Source of the DNA: Pseudomonadota bacterium
Lineage (GTDB): Bacteria > Pseudomonadota > Alphaproteobacteria > Acetobacterales > Acetobacteraceae
Length of the DNA: 51,798 nucleotides
Assembly: GCA_021805565.1 (NCBI GenBank)
Contig: JAJZFA010000042.1
Location: forward strand, 1 to 51,798
Reading direction: 5' to 3'
Part shown: positions 8,773 through 17,670 of the stretch, one piece after another
Layout of the letters: every line of letters begins with the position of its first letter
How positions within the stretch are numbered: position 1 is the first letter of the stretch
Made by a program: the position numbers and the translations under genes
Notes under the pieces: model-generated
Told to the model about the DNA's origin: nothing
Seen by the model: only the letters and a program-made list of their open reading frames with translations
Database searches by the model: none

Positions 8773-9967
8773 CCGCGCCGTCGCGCAGCAGGCCGGCCGC
8801 GATAACAAAGCCTTCCTCGGCGATCGCGACATCGTTCACTTTCGCACCGCCGCCCCGGATCAGGCGGCGCGCATCGGCATTGCTGGCGGCGAGGCCGGCC
8901 AGGGCGAACAGCCGGAACGCGGGAATGCCGGCGTCCAGGTCCGCCGCCGGAACCGCGATTGCGGGTAAATCCGCGGCGGCGTCGTGGTCCTCGAACGCGC
9001 GGCGCGCGGTTTCGGCGCATAAAGCCGCTTGTTCCGCGCCGTGCGCGAGCGATGTGGCCTCGGTCGCCAGGATTTTCTTGGCTTCGTTGATGCCGGCCCC
9101 CTGTAGCGCTTCCAGCCGGACGATCTCGGTCAGCGGCAGATCGGTGAACAACCGCAGGAAGCGGCCGACATCGGCATCCTCGGTATTGCGCCAGAACTGC
9201 CAGTAATCGTACGCCGACATCCGGTCCTGAGTCAGCCAGATGGCGCCCTGGGCGGTCTTGCCCATCTTGCCGCCGGACGCGGTGACGATCAGCGGGGTCG
9301 TCAGGCCATAAACCGTCTTGGCATCGGTGCGCCGGGTCAGTTCCATGCCGGCGACAATGTTGCCCCATTGGTCGGACCCGCCGATTTGCAGCGTAACCCC
9401 GTGGCGGCGGTTGAGTTCCCGGAAATCGTAGCTTTGCAGGATCATGTAATTGAATTCCAGGAACGTGAGCGGCTGCTCCCGGTCCAGCCGCAGTTTCACG
9501 GAGTCGAAGCCGAGCATGCGGTTGATGGTGAAATGGACACCGACTTCGCGCAGCAGCGGGATGTAGCCCAAGGTGTCCAGCCAATCGGCGTTATTGGTCT
9601 GCATGGCATCGGATGGGCCGTCGCCGAAACGCAGGAACGGCACGAAGCAACGGCGGATGCCGGCCATGTTGGCGGCGATGGTCTCGTCGGTGAGCAACTG
9701 CCGGGCTTCATCCTTGCCGGATGGGTCGCCGATGCGGGTGGTGCCGCCGCCGAACAGGACCACGGGTTTGTGGCCGTGTTTCTGCAACAGGCGCAAAATC
9801 ATGATCTGCACCAGGCTGCCGACATGCAGGCTGTCGGCGGTGCAGTCGAAGCCGATATACGCTGTGACCGGCCCGGCCCGCATCGCGGCACCCAGGGCGG
9901 CGATATCGGTGCACTGGAACACGAATCCGCGTTCGGTTGCTTCTTCGAGGAAAGCGTTGGCCGTCAT
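8723..9967 (-). CDS. tyrS: Tyrosine--tRNA ligase
   Basis: This 414-residue class I aminoacyl-tRNA synthetase charges tRNA-Tyr. The Rossmann catalytic core shows the HIGH-equivalent 'HVGS' (48-51), the tyrosine-specific 'GGSDQWGNI' (197-205) and the KMSKS-equivalent 'KMGKT' (234-238). A C-terminal S4 RNA-binding domain covers about residues 350-410 ('[15 protein letters not shown]'). The length is normal for bacterial TyrS. The gene is divergent from anmK across a 59-bp gap and convergent with the PlsC-like gene, overlapping it by 50 bp. tyrS and anmK are neighbours in other proteobacteria too. Confidence 0.97.
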   Translation of the reverse strand: MTANAFLEEATERGFVFQCTDIAALGAAMRAGPVTAYIGFDCTADSLHVGSLVQIMILRLLQKHGHKPVVLFGGGTTRIGDPSGKDEARQLLTDETIAANMAGIRRCFVPFLRFGDGPSDAMQTNNADWLDTLGYIPLLREVGVHFTINRMLGFDSVKLRLDREQPLTFLEFNYMILQSYDFRELNRRHGVTLQIGGSDQWGNIVAGMELTRRTDAKTVYGLTTPLIVTASGGKMGKTAQGAIWLTQDRMSAYDYWQFWRNTEDADVGRFLRLFTDLPLTEIVRLEALQGAGINEAKKILATEATSLAHGAEQAALCAETARRAFEDHDAAADLPAIAVPAADLDAGIPAFRLFALAGLAASNADARRLIRGGGAKVNDVAIAEEGFVIAAGLLRDGAVKLSAGRKQHRLVRPG

Positions 9968-10026
9968 GGTGGGTAACCCGTAGTTTGCCGATGGCGCGGG
10001 GTTATCACACCGCGGGGCGAGGGCAA

Positions 10027-11094
10027 ATGCCGCGAACGATCGGTCTGATGAGCGGAACGTCCCTGGACGGGGTGGATGCGGCGTGGCTGGACACCGACGG
10101 GGTTACCGTTGCCGCGTTCGGGCCGGCGTTGACGCTGCCATACGATGATACGCTGCGCCGCGATTTGCGGGCGATCCTGGATGCCGCGCCGACCCTATCG
10201 GCGGACGATCCCGGCCTTGCCGCGGTGGTTGGGCGTTTGACCGACTATCATGCTCGCGCGGCCGAGGCCCTGGGATGTGCGGCGGATCTGGTCGGGTTTC
10301 ATGGGCAGACCATCCTGCACCGGCCCGATCGGCGCCGGACGTGGCAAATCGGCGACGCCGCCGGATTGGCTCGGCGGCTGGGCATGCCAGTCGTCCATGA
10401 TTTCCGATCGGCCGATGTCGCGGCCGGCGGGCAGGGGGCGCCGCTGGTGCCGGTTTTCCATGCCGCGCTGGCGGCCGGCTTGGCCAAACCGCTGGCTGTT
10501 CTCAATATCGGCGGAGTGGCGAATGTCACCTGGATCGGTCGCGACGGGGCATTGCTGGCGTTCGATACCGGTCCAGGAAACGGTCCGCTGGACGACTGGG
10601 TGTTTCGACATACCGGCCAGGCATTCGACCGCGACGGGGTTCTGGCGCGATCCGGCCGGGTGGACCGGGATGTTTTGGTTCGGCTGGCGGGGCACGGTTA
10701 TTTTAGGATGACGGGACCGAAATCGCTGGACCGGCTCGATTTCGGGAACGCGCTGAGCGTAAGCGGTTTGTCTGGCCTGTCCGCCGCCGATGGCGCCGCG
10801 ACCCTGGCGGCCTTCACGGTCTGGTCGATCGCCGCCGCCACATTTCCCGAACCGCCGGTGCGTTGGCTGGTGTGCGGGGGCGGGCGGTTGAATCCGGTGC
10901 TGATGGACGGGCTGCGCCAGTCGTTGACCGTTCCGGTCGAACCGGTGGAAGCGGTGGGCTGGAACGGCGACGCCCTGGAAGCGCAGTGCTTTGGGTTTCT
11001 GGCCGCTCGGGTCGTCGCAGGGTTACCGATCAGCTATCCCGGGACGACAGGCGTCGCCGAACCGATGCACGGAGGCCGGATAAGCCATCCCTGA
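10027..11094 (+). CDS. anmK: Anhydro-N-acetylmuramic acid kinase
   Basis: This 355-residue sugar kinase of the ASKHA fold phosphorylates and hydrolyses 1,6-anhydro-MurNAc to MurNAc-6-phosphate during cell-wall recycling. Family marks are the N-terminal '[15 protein letters not shown]', '[12 protein letters not shown]', '[18 protein letters not shown]', '[13 protein letters not shown]' and '[12 protein letters not shown]' near the C-terminus. The ATG at 10027 is chosen because family sequence starts there; an upstream in-frame extension to 9937 would run into tyrS. Together with the amidase at 48.8 kb it suggests active peptidoglycan recycling. Confidence 0.96.
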   Translation: MPRTIGLMSGTSLDGVDAAWLDTDGVTVAAFGPALTLPYDDTLRRDLRAILDAAPTLSADDPGLAAVVGRLTDYHARAAEALGCAADLVGFHGQTILHRPDRRRTWQIGDAAGLARRLGMPVVHDFRSADVAAGGQGAPLVPVFHAALAAGLAKPLAVLNIGGVANVTWIGRDGALLAFDTGPGNGPLDDWVFRHTGQAFDRDGVLARSGRVDRDVLVRLAGHGYFRMTGPKSLDRLDFGNALSVSGLSGLSAADGAATLAAFTVWSIAAATFPEPPVRWLVCGGGRLNPVLMDGLRQSLTVPVEPVEAVGWNGDALEAQCFGFLAARVVAGLPISYPGTTGVAEPMHGGRISHP

Positions 11095-11218
11095 CACGGA
11101 ACCTCTATTTCGACATGCGACGATGCCGCGGCTAACGCCGGCAGCTACCGATCCAGACCATTCAGGGACCGGAAGCTGCTGGCACATTCAACACCGCAAT
11201 CCGACGCGCGTTGTCGAA

Positions 11219-11242
11219 CAAATCCCAAACCGGCCGGATTTG
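11219..11242. terminator. Possible bidirectional terminator hairpin
   Basis: CAAATCC (11219-11225) pairs with GGATTTG (11236-11242) around a 10-nt loop, between the convergent anmK and hydrolase genes. There is no clear T-tract, so the call is weak. Confidence 0.3.
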
Positions 11243-11259
11243 CCGCCGGGCGCGCGATC

Positions 11260-11925
11260 CTAATCGGCGGCGAGCGCCATCTGTTTACGGGCGATTGCCT
11301 TACCGCAGAAATCGTCGATCGCGTCGGATACCACATCGGCATAAGTCGCGAAAACGTGATCGGCGCCGGGGACGATACGGTAATCCACATGCACGTTTTT
11401 CTGCGTGTTGAGCTTGTCCACCAGCTTTCGAACCGCCGGTTCCGGGACAAGATCGTCGTTCTCGCCATGCAGCATCAGACCGCCGCACGGACACGGCGCC
11501 AGGAATCCGAAGTCGTAGTGGTTGGCGGGCGGAGCGACGCTGACCCAGCCGGAAATTTCAGGGCGACGCATCAGAAGTTGCATACCGATGAATGCCCCGA
11601 ACGAATAACCGGCGATCCACAAACCGCCATGGCCCGGATTGACGGCTTGCATCCAGTCCAGGGCCGCGGCGGCGTCGCCGATCTCGCCAATCCCGCCGTC
11701 GTAGCGGCCCTGGCTACGGCCGACCCCGCGGAAGTTGAACCGCATGACTGAACACCCAAGCTTTTGAAAAGCCTGATACATCGTATAGGTGATGCGATTA
11801 TTCATGGTTCCGCCATGCAGCGGATGCGGGTGCAGGATCAGGGCGACGGGCGCTCCGGATTCCTTCGAATGATGATAACGACCTTCGAGCCGTCCATCTG
11901 GGCCGGCAAACATTACCTCGGGCAT
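11260..11925 (-). CDS. Alpha/beta hydrolase, serine esterase-like
   Basis: This 221-residue single-domain alpha/beta hydrolase shows the early strand 'ALILHPHPLHGGTMNN', 'MRFNFRGVGRSQG', the nucleophile elbow 'GYSFGA' (Ser108), an acid-bearing turn 'HGENDDLVP' (Asp157/158) and the catalytic His in 'GADHVF' (His190). The 'HPHPLHGG' start and overall length match a widespread proteobacterial group of small cytoplasmic hydrolases whose substrate is not established. There is no signal peptide. It is convergent with anmK. I assign a fold and catalytic class only. Confidence 0.88.
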   Translation of the reverse strand: MPEVMFAGPDGRLEGRYHHSKESGAPVALILHPHPLHGGTMNNRITYTMYQAFQKLGCSVMRFNFRGVGRSQGRYDGGIGEIGDAAAALDWMQAVNPGHGGLWIAGYSFGAFIGMQLLMRRPEISGWVSVAPPANHYDFGFLAPCPCGGLMLHGENDDLVPEPAVRKLVDKLNTQKNVHVDYRIVPGADHVFATYADVVSDAIDDFCGKAIARKQMALAAD

Positions 11926-12596
11926 GGCAATAAGAAACCTGTTTCCTGTCCCACCAGCAGCGTATGCACCAAAACCACCGCGGCTTCGGGCACCCTACCG
12001 GGTCTTGAATATATCGCGGGCCAGGAATCCCCCCCGTAGCCCGCACGAACCCAACCTACATAGGAACGCAATCCCCTGATGTCAGTTCCATGACGCACGA
12101 ACGAACCATCGATAATTGACCCGTGCCACTAAAAAATTTACGTCTCACTACCCCAGCCTGGCGAACCTGGTTGGTTGATCCTGGAGCATTCCGAACAATT
12201 TGTATGCGATAGCCGTCGCGGCGGAAAATTAGTCGTCGTCGATGGACACCTGTATAGGACAATCCGGGTCAGTTTTCATAATGGAAATGTCGCATGGCTT
12301 TCATGTTCCTGCGTCGGACAATGGAAAATGCAGTCAGCATCGGGCCTGTTTTGGTTCAAGAACAAGGATAATTACAACCTATAAGTGTATTATAGCCTTT
12401 GCCGTAACTTACGCTAGTATGGCGAGCGGGTTTCCTTGTTAAAGGTAGGTGGCCTTTCGATCCGGAACGTTGTTGCTGGTTTTACGCCGGGCTGACAGGT
12501 GACGACCGCGGTTGGCTTTGACAAATGCCGCGACCGCGCCGCTCGAATTGGCCGCCACGGCGAACCGGCCCTGGAAGGAACGGAGGCGGCGCTTTG
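11926..12596. other. Gene-free, partly AT-rich stretch
   Basis: I see no protein-coding gene in these 671 bp. From about 12100 to 12440 the composition drops well below that of the neighbours. Short motifs such as 'AATTGACCCG' (near 12114) and 'CCGGGTCAGTTTTCATAATG' (near 12265) resemble the GGTCA-type repeats seen in ends of some insertion sequences. The last ~80 bp lead into the desulfurase gene, with a TTGACA at 12518-12523 that could be a -35 element. All of this is weak. Confidence 0.35.
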
Positions 12597-13712
12597 ATGA
12601 AGACGCATTACCTGGACGCCAACGCGACGCAACCCATCCGTCAGGCGGCGCGCGAGGCCGTCGCGGCCACATTCGATGTTGTTGGCAATCCATCCTCGGT
12701 CCACGGGCCGGGACGGGCCGTCCGCCGCATCCTGGAGGATGCACGCGAGACAATCGCCCTGGCATTCTGCGGGCGTCCGGAGGATCTGATTTTTACCTCC
12801 GGCGGGACCGAGGCGGACGCCGCCGCGATCCATGCGCTGTCGGCGAACCGCCGGATCCTTGTCAGTGCCATCGAACACGACGCCGTCCGGTCGGCTTGTC
12901 CGGGGGCCGGTATCGTCCCTGTTTTATCCGGCGGCATTGTCGATCTCCACGCGCTGGAACAGCGGTTGCGCGACGGAATACCCTCCCTGGTGTGTCTGAT
13001 GCTCGCGAATAATGAAACGGGTGTCATTCAGCCGGTGCGGCAGGCCGCCGCGCTGTGCCGTCGGTTCGGCGCGTTGCTGCATGTGGATGCGGTACAAGCC
13101 GCCGGGCGGATTCCGGTGCGGCTGGACGACCTTGGCGCCCATAGCCTGGCGCTGTCGTCTCATAAGCTCGGCGGTCCCGCCGGTTGCGGGGCGTTGCTGC
13201 TGGCGGCGGACGCGCCCTTCTTCGCACCTCTTATTGCCGGCGGCGGACAGGAACGCGGGCGGCGGGGCGGCACCCCGGCGGCCGCGCCCATCGCCGGGTT
13301 CGCCGCGGCGGTGCGCGCCAGCGCAGGCGACGATCCGCTTCGTCTGGGCGCTTTACGCGACGCGGCCGAACGGGCGGCGGTGGACTGCGGCGCGGTGGTG
13401 TGTGGCGATACCGCCCATCGCCTGCCCAATACCGTCTGTCTCGCACTGCCCGGCGCCGCGGCCGCGGTTCAGGTGATGGCGCTCGATCTCGAAGGGATCG
13501 CGGTCAGCGCCGGGGCGGCATGCAGTTCCGGCAAGGTGCAAGCCAGCCATGTGCTGACCGCAATGGGCCTCGGTACCCTCGCCGGGGAGGCGATCCGCGT
13601 GTCGCTGCCCTGGAATGCCGTCGCCGCCGATATCGATGCGTTCGCCGCTGCGTACCGGCGCGTGGCTGTCCGGCTGCGCCCGGCCCTGGCGCCGCACGCC
13701 GGGCGATCCTAA
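12597..13712 (+). CDS. Cysteine desulfurase (NifS/IscS-like), first of two copies
   Basis: This 371-residue PLP enzyme removes sulfur from L-cysteine as an enzyme-bound persulfide. Visible features are 'YLDANATQPI' at the start, 'FTSGGTEADAAAIHAL', 'LANNETGVIQPV', 'LHVDAVQAAGRIPV', the PLP lysine in 'ALSSHKLGGPAG' (K190) and the persulfide cysteine in 'SAGAACSSGKVQASHVL' (C309). It is shorter and more divergent than its neighbour. The ATG at 12597 is chosen because it starts the family sequence and has GGAGG-like sequence a short distance upstream. It is followed after 3 bp by a second desulfurase. It may have a dedicated acceptor different from that of the second copy. Confidence 0.93.
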   Translation: MKTHYLDANATQPIRQAAREAVAATFDVVGNPSSVHGPGRAVRRILEDARETIALAFCGRPEDLIFTSGGTEADAAAIHALSANRRILVSAIEHDAVRSACPGAGIVPVLSGGIVDLHALEQRLRDGIPSLVCLMLANNETGVIQPVRQAAALCRRFGALLHVDAVQAAGRIPVRLDDLGAHSLALSSHKLGGPAGCGALLLAADAPFFAPLIAGGGQERGRRGGTPAAAPIAGFAAAVRASAGDDPLRLGALRDAAERAAVDCGAVVCGDTAHRLPNTVCLALPGAAAAVQVMALDLEGIAVSAGAACSSGKVQASHVLTAMGLGTLAGEAIRVSLPWNAVAADIDAFAAAYRRVAVRLRPALAPHAGRS

Positions 13713-13715
13713 TTC

Positions 13716-14915
13716 ATGGCCATGACCGACGCCCCGCCCCGCCCCAACCGGCCCGTCTATCTGGATAACCAGGCCACAACCCGCTGCGATCCGCGCGTCG
13801 TTCAGGCCATGCTGCCGTATTTCTCCGAGGAATACGGCAACCCGCACAGCGCCGAACACATCATGGGCCGTACCGCCGAAGCGGCCGTCGAAACCGCCCG
13901 ATCGCGCGTTGCGGCACTGATCGGCGCCGAGGCGCGGGAGATCGTTTTCACCTCCGGCGCCACGGAATCGAACAATATCGCCATCAAGGGCGCCGCGCGC
14001 TTCGCTGCCGGCATGGGCGATCCGCGCCGCCGCATCGTTACCGCCGCGACCGAACATAAATGCGTGCTGGAAGCGGTCGCCGATCTGGCGGCCGAAGGGT
14101 TCGAGCCGGTGGTGTTGCCGGTGCGACCGGACGGGCTGCTCGATCCGGACGCGCTGCGGGCCGCGCTGACGACCCCCACTTTGCTGGTCAGCGTCATGAC
14201 GGTGAACAACGAGACCGGCACGATCCAGGACATTGCAACCCTTGCGAGGCTGGCGAAGGAGTCCGGTGCGCTGTTCCACACCGACGCGGCGCAGGCGACG
14301 GGGAAAATTCCGCTCGATCTGACGCGCTGGAACGTCGATCTGGCGTCGGTCAGCGGCCATAAACTGTATGGTCCCAAGGGCGTCGGGGCGCTGTTCGTCC
14401 GTCGCCGCCCCCGTGTCCGCCTGTTGCCGCTGTTGTCCGGCGGCGGCCAGGAACGGGGGCTGCGGTCCGGCACGCTGCCCGCGCCGCTGATCGTCGGGCT
14501 TGGCGAGGCCTGCCGGCTGGCCGGGGAAGAAATGGCGGCGGAGTCCGAACGGATCGCCGCATTGCGCGATGCGCTTCTGACGCGGCTGCGGCGTGAGATT
14601 CCAGGGATTCAGGTCAACGGCGATCCTGTCGCGCGGATCGCCGGGAACCTCAATCTGACATTTCCAGGCGCCACGGCGGCGGCGTTGATGGAAGCCGATC
14701 CCGATCTGTGCGTGTCCACCGGATCGGCCTGTTCGTCCGCCGCGATCGAGCCGTCTTATGTATTGCGGGCGCTGGGGCTATCGGATGGACAGGCCGAACG
14801 GACCTTGCGCATCGGGATTGGACGCTTTACCTCCGCCGCCGATATCGATTACGCCGCCCTGGCACTGTCCGCGGCTCATGCCACGCTCGCGGCGCAACAC
14901 CCCGACACGCTGTAA
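13716..14915 (+). CDS. iscS: Cysteine desulfurase (IscS-like), second copy
   Basis: This 399-residue enzyme is closer to classical IscS: '[19 protein letters not shown]', 'GNPHSAEH', '[17 protein letters not shown]', '[10 protein letters not shown]' (PLP-stacking His), '[13 protein letters not shown]', the PLP lysine in '[12 protein letters not shown]' (K216) and the mobile-loop cysteine in '[17 protein letters not shown]' (C339). It supplies persulfide sulfur for Fe-S clusters and thio-tRNA. It is the second gene of a four-gene unit, 3 bp after the first desulfurase and 13 bp before ferredoxin. No IscU, IscA or IscR gene is present in the window, so this is not a canonical isc operon. ATG 13722 is an alternative start. 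Confidence 0.95.
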   Translation: MAMTDAPPRPNRPVYLDNQATTRCDPRVVQAMLPYFSEEYGNPHSAEHIMGRTAEAAVETARSRVAALIGAEAREIVFTSGATESNNIAIKGAARFAAGMGDPRRRIVTAATEHKCVLEAVADLAAEGFEPVVLPVRPDGLLDPDALRAALTTPTLLVSVMTVNNETGTIQDIATLARLAKESGALFHTDAAQATGKIPLDLTRWNVDLASVSGHKLYGPKGVGALFVRRRPRVRLLPLLSGGGQERGLRSGTLPAPLIVGLGEACRLAGEEMAAESERIAALRDALLTRLRREIPGIQVNGDPVARIAGNLNLTFPGATAAALMEADPDLCVSTGSACSSAAIEPSYVLRALGLSDGQAERTLRIGIGRFTSAADIDYAALALSAAHATLAAQHPDTL

Positions 14916-14928
14916 AAGGCCCGATTGC

Positions 14929-15258
14929 ATGCCCCGGATGACTTTTATCGAGCGCGACGGAACGCATCGCGCGGTTGACGCGCCGGCCGGCCTGTCGGTG
15001 CTGGAGATTGCCCATAAACACGGCGTCGATATCGAAGGCGCGTGCGAGGGATCGCTGGCTTGCTCGACCTGCCACGTCATCGTCGATGCGGCCTGGTTCA
15101 AGGCGCTGGAAACCCCGACCGAGGATGAGGAAGACATGTTGGACCTCGCGTTCGGCCTGACCCGGACATCCCGCCTGGGATGCCAGATCGTGATGACCCC
15201 CGCGCTGGACGGCCTGATCGTGACATTGCCGTCCGCGACCCGAAACGCCCAGGGCTGA
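14929..15258 (+). CDS. fdx: ISC-type [2Fe-2S] ferredoxin
   Basis: This 109-residue adrenodoxin-type ferredoxin carries cluster ligands C39, C45 and C48 ('[13 protein letters not shown]') and C85 ('LGCQIV'). The acidic stretch '[11 protein letters not shown]' is typical of ISC ferredoxins that interact with IscS and reductases. It donates electrons for Fe-S cluster assembly. The ATG at 14929 is taken because family sequence starts there; the frame extends upstream only into the desulfurase coding sequence. It sits 13 bp after the IscS-like gene and 2 bp before mnmA. Confidence 0.95.
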   Translation: MPRMTFIERDGTHRAVDAPAGLSVLEIAHKHGVDIEGACEGSLACSTCHVIVDAAWFKALETPTEDEEDMLDLAFGLTRTSRLGCQIVMTPALDGLIVTLPSATRNAQG

Positions 15259-15260
15259 CC

Positions 15261-16358
15261 ATGCGCGTCGTGGTCGCCATGTCGGGCGGTGTCGATAGCA
15301 GCGTGGTCGCCGGGCTGCTGCATGAGGCGGGGCACGAGGTCATCGGCGTCACCTTGCAGCTGTACGATCATGGCGCCGCGACGGGGCGGAAAGGCGCGTG
15401 CTGCGCCGGGCAGGATATCCACGACGCGCGCCGCGTCGCCGACCGCCTCGGTATCGCCCATTATACAATCGACGCCGAAGCCCGTTTTGCCCAGGCTGTC
15501 ATCGCCCCGTTCGCCGACAGCTATGCCAACGGCGAAACCCCGGTGCCGTGCATCCGCTGCAATCAGACGGTGAAGTTCGCCGACCTGCCCGATCTGGCCC
15601 GCGACCTGGGTGCCGAACGCCTGGCCACGGGCCATTATGTGCGTCGCGTGGACGGACCCGATGGACCGGAACTGCACCGGGCGGCGGATCCCGCGCGGGA
15701 TCAAAGCTGGTTTCTGTTCGCGACGACCCTGCGGCAACTGGATATGTGCCTGTTTCCCCTTGGCGGCATGGAAGACAAGCGGGCAGTGCGCGATGTGGCG
15801 CAACGGCTCGGGCTGGGCGTGGCGGAAAAGCCGGACAGCCAGGACATTTGTTTCGTGCCCGCCGGGGACTACGCCGATGTCGTCGGCAAGACGCGGCCGG
15901 ACGCGCTGGAAGCGGGGGAGATCGTAACCTCCGACGGGCGCGTGGTCGGGCGCCACGACGGGGTCGGTCGTTATACCGTGGGGCAGGGCAAGCGCCTCGG
16001 CGATGCCGCGATGCTAAGGGGCGAGCGCCAGATCGTCGTCGCCACCGAACCCGGCCGGCGGCGGATCGTGGTCGGCCCGCGCGGGACGGGAACCGATACG
16101 GTACGGCTGCGCGAAGTGAACTGGCTGATCGCCGAACCCGCCGGTGCGATCCGGTGTTCGGTGAAACTGCGGGCGCGCGAACAGCCCCGGCCCGCCTCGG
16201 TGCGGATCGCCGACGGCGCGACCACGGTAACGCTGGATGAGTCGGCCTTGCCCGCACCCGGCCAGGCGTGTGTTTTTTACCAGGACGAACGTGTGCTGGG
16301 CGGCGGAATTATCGTTCGCGACGCGATGTCATTGCCGCTGGACCGCTTGACCGCATAA
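15261..16358 (+). CDS. mnmA: tRNA-specific 2-thiouridylase MnmA
   Basis: This 365-residue enzyme installs the 2-thio group on U34 of tRNA Lys, Glu and Gln, using ATP and persulfide sulfur that derives from IscS. The N-terminal PP-loop motif is 'MSGGVDSSVVAG' (7-18). The two catalytic cysteines are C100 ('CIRCNQTVKF') and C197 ('PDSQDICFV'). The tRNA-binding 'LATGHYVRR' and C-terminal barrel with 'VFYQDERVLGGG' are present, and the length is normal. It lies 2 bp after ferredoxin in the same unit, which fits a dedicated sulfur supply. The upstream in-frame extension to 15180 overlaps ferredoxin and is rejected. Confidence 0.97.
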   Translation: MRVVVAMSGGVDSSVVAGLLHEAGHEVIGVTLQLYDHGAATGRKGACCAGQDIHDARRVADRLGIAHYTIDAEARFAQAVIAPFADSYANGETPVPCIRCNQTVKFADLPDLARDLGAERLATGHYVRRVDGPDGPELHRAADPARDQSWFLFATTLRQLDMCLFPLGGMEDKRAVRDVAQRLGLGVAEKPDSQDICFVPAGDYADVVGKTRPDALEAGEIVTSDGRVVGRHDGVGRYTVGQGKRLGDAAMLRGERQIVVATEPGRRRIVVGPRGTGTDTVRLREVNWLIAEPAGAIRCSVKLRAREQPRPASVRIADGATTVTLDESALPAPGQACVFYQDERVLGGGIIVRDAMSLPLDRLTA

Positions 16359-16381
16359 CCCAGCGGGCGCACATCCCGGCG

Positions 16382-16806
16382 CGCCAGACAGTTGGACGAC
16401 CGCTGCCGGCGGGGCAACCCGTTGGTGGAGGAAAGTCCGGGCTCCACGGGAATACGGTGCCGGCTAACGGCCGGCGGGGGCGACCCCAGGGACAGTGCCA
16501 CAGAAAACAAACCGCCCGTGCAAGACCGGCTCGCGAAAGCGAAACGTTCCCGCGGGCAAGGGCGAAACGGTGCGGTAAAAGCGCACCGCGCCCCTGGCAA
16601 CAGGGGCGGCACGGTAAACCCCACCGGGAGCAAGACCGAATAGGAGCGGCTGCGGTGTCACGGCGTTAAACCCGCGATAATCGCTGGGACATTCCCGTCC
16701 CGCCGTTCGGGTTGGTCGCGTGAGGCGCATCGCGAGATGCGTCCCAGAGGAATGGTCGTCCCGTCCCGCAAGGGGCGGACAGAACCCGGCTTACAGACTG
16801 TCTGGC
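16382..16806 (+). ncRNA. rnpB: RNase P RNA, bacterial type A
   Basis: This is the catalytic RNA of RNase P, which removes tRNA 5' leaders. The conserved blocks appear in order: 'GAGGAAAGTCCGGGCTCCAC' (CR-I) near 16427, 'CAGAAAACAAACCGCC' near 16501, 'GGTGCGGTAAAAGCGCACCG' near 16569, 'GGTAAACCCCACC' near 16612 and 'ACAGAACCCGGCTTACA' (CR-V) near 16780. The ends pair as helix P1: GCCAGACAG at 16383-16391 with CTGTCTGGC at 16798-16806. The gene starts about 24 bp after mnmA and the size is normal. It has no visible promoter of its own, so it may use one inside mnmA or be co-transcribed. Confidence 0.97.
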
Positions 16807-17015
16807 ATTTTCTCGTTCGGAGTCCGGACAGCGCCCACCGGGGCGATCGCCGCCGCATGCCGGCCAAAAATTCCCCCACAAAGTTGTCCACAAGAACGAA
16901 ACGCGAATATTTGCGTGGGATAGTCTGTCCTTGGGGAGACTTGCGTCGCCGTCGGTAAGTGTCTGACGAAGCCAGCTAAAGTTCGATGGAATCGTTCAGC
17001 GAAGGGGCAATTCCT
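16807..17015. other. Leader region upstream of the division cluster
   Basis: No gene is seen in this part of the 384-bp gap between rnpB and mraZ. It contains a moderately AT-rich patch around 16868-16915 but no clear open frame. The regulatory elements lie just downstream and are listed separately. Confidence 0.5.
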
Positions 17016-17045
17016 TTGACTGCCCAATCCAGCCCATGCTATCCC
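17016..17045 (+). promoter_or_regulatory. Candidate promoter of the mraZ/dcw operon
   Basis: TTGACT (17016-17021) resembles a sigma70 -35 box and TATCCC (17040-17045) lies 18 bp downstream as a weak -10. Both overlap the MraZ repeats, as expected for an autorepressed promoter. The -10 is poor, so the exact promoter is uncertain. Confidence 0.4.
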
Positions 17046-17056
17046 ATGATTGCCCA
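17022..17056 (-). promoter_or_regulatory. MraZ box: four TGGGN repeats with 10-bp period
   Basis: On the minus strand there are four TGGGN motifs separated by exactly 5 bp: NCCCA on the plus strand at 17022-17026 (GCCCA), 17032-17036 (GCCCA), 17042-17046 (TCCCA) and 17052-17056 (GCCCA). MraZ is known to bind direct TGGGN repeats spaced this way upstream of its own gene and to repress the dcw operon. The box lies about 135 bp upstream of mraZ and overlaps the candidate promoter. Confidence 0.85.
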
Positions 17057-17190
17057 GCGTGGACCACCGTCCACAGGGGCATTCGACCCGATACGGCCTA
17101 TCGTCACGGCCACCGTATCCCGTCGCCGCTGCGTCTGCGCCTTGGTCGTCCATGCGATAATCGCCTGCCAGGAAAGGTACCCGGGTCCGA

Positions 17191-17670
17191 ATGGCCCTTT
17201 TTATCGGCACCCACCAGAACAAGCTGGACGCCAAGGGGCGTGTGTCGGTACCGGCGCAATTTCGTTCCGTTCTCAAGAAGATGTGCCATGCCGGCGAAGG
17301 CGCCGCGGCGGCAACGATGTTTCTGCGCCCGTCGCATCAGAATCCGTGCATCGAGGGCTGGACCGAACTGGGGTTCGAGGCGCTGAGCGCGCCGCTGGCG
17401 GAAGGCTACAGCCTGTTCAGCCAGGAACATGAGGACTTCGTGATGGCGCTGTTCGGCGACGCCTGTGCGGTGGAGACCGACAAGGAAGGCCGGATCATGA
17501 TCCCCGCCAATCTGGCCGAACACGCCAATCTGGCCGGCGAGGCGATGTTTATCGGTACCCGCAACACGTTTCAAATCTGGGAACCGCAAGCCGGGGCCCG
17601 CCGTCTCGCGGCCGCCCGCGATCAGGTAAGGGCTTCGGGGTTCACGATCCGGACGGGAGCGTCCGCATGA
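17191..17670 (+). CDS. mraZ: Transcriptional regulator MraZ
   Basis: This 159-residue protein has two AbrB/SpoVT-like (MraZ) domains. The first has '[20 protein letters not shown]' (residues 6-25) and the second has '[20 protein letters not shown]'. The repeated 'D.KGR..(I/V)P' loop is the DNA-binding signature of MraZ, which forms ring-shaped oligomers that read TGGGN repeats. It is the first gene of the division cluster and probably represses it through the box at 17022-17056. It overlaps rsmH by 4 bp. Confidence 0.96.
   Translation: MALFIGTHQNKLDAKGRVSVPAQFRSVLKKMCHAGEGAAAATMFLRPSHQNPCIEGWTELGFEALSAPLAEGYSLFSQEHEDFVMALFGDACAVETDKEGRIMIPANLAEHANLAGEAMFIGTRNTFQIWEPQAGARRLAAARDQVRASGFTIRTGASA

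Noticed and set aside
16916-16936. Plus-strand TGGGA and TGGGG as an MraZ box
   Set aside because: The two motifs are 16 bp apart, which does not fit the 10-bp phasing. The four phased repeats at 17022-17056 are the better candidate.
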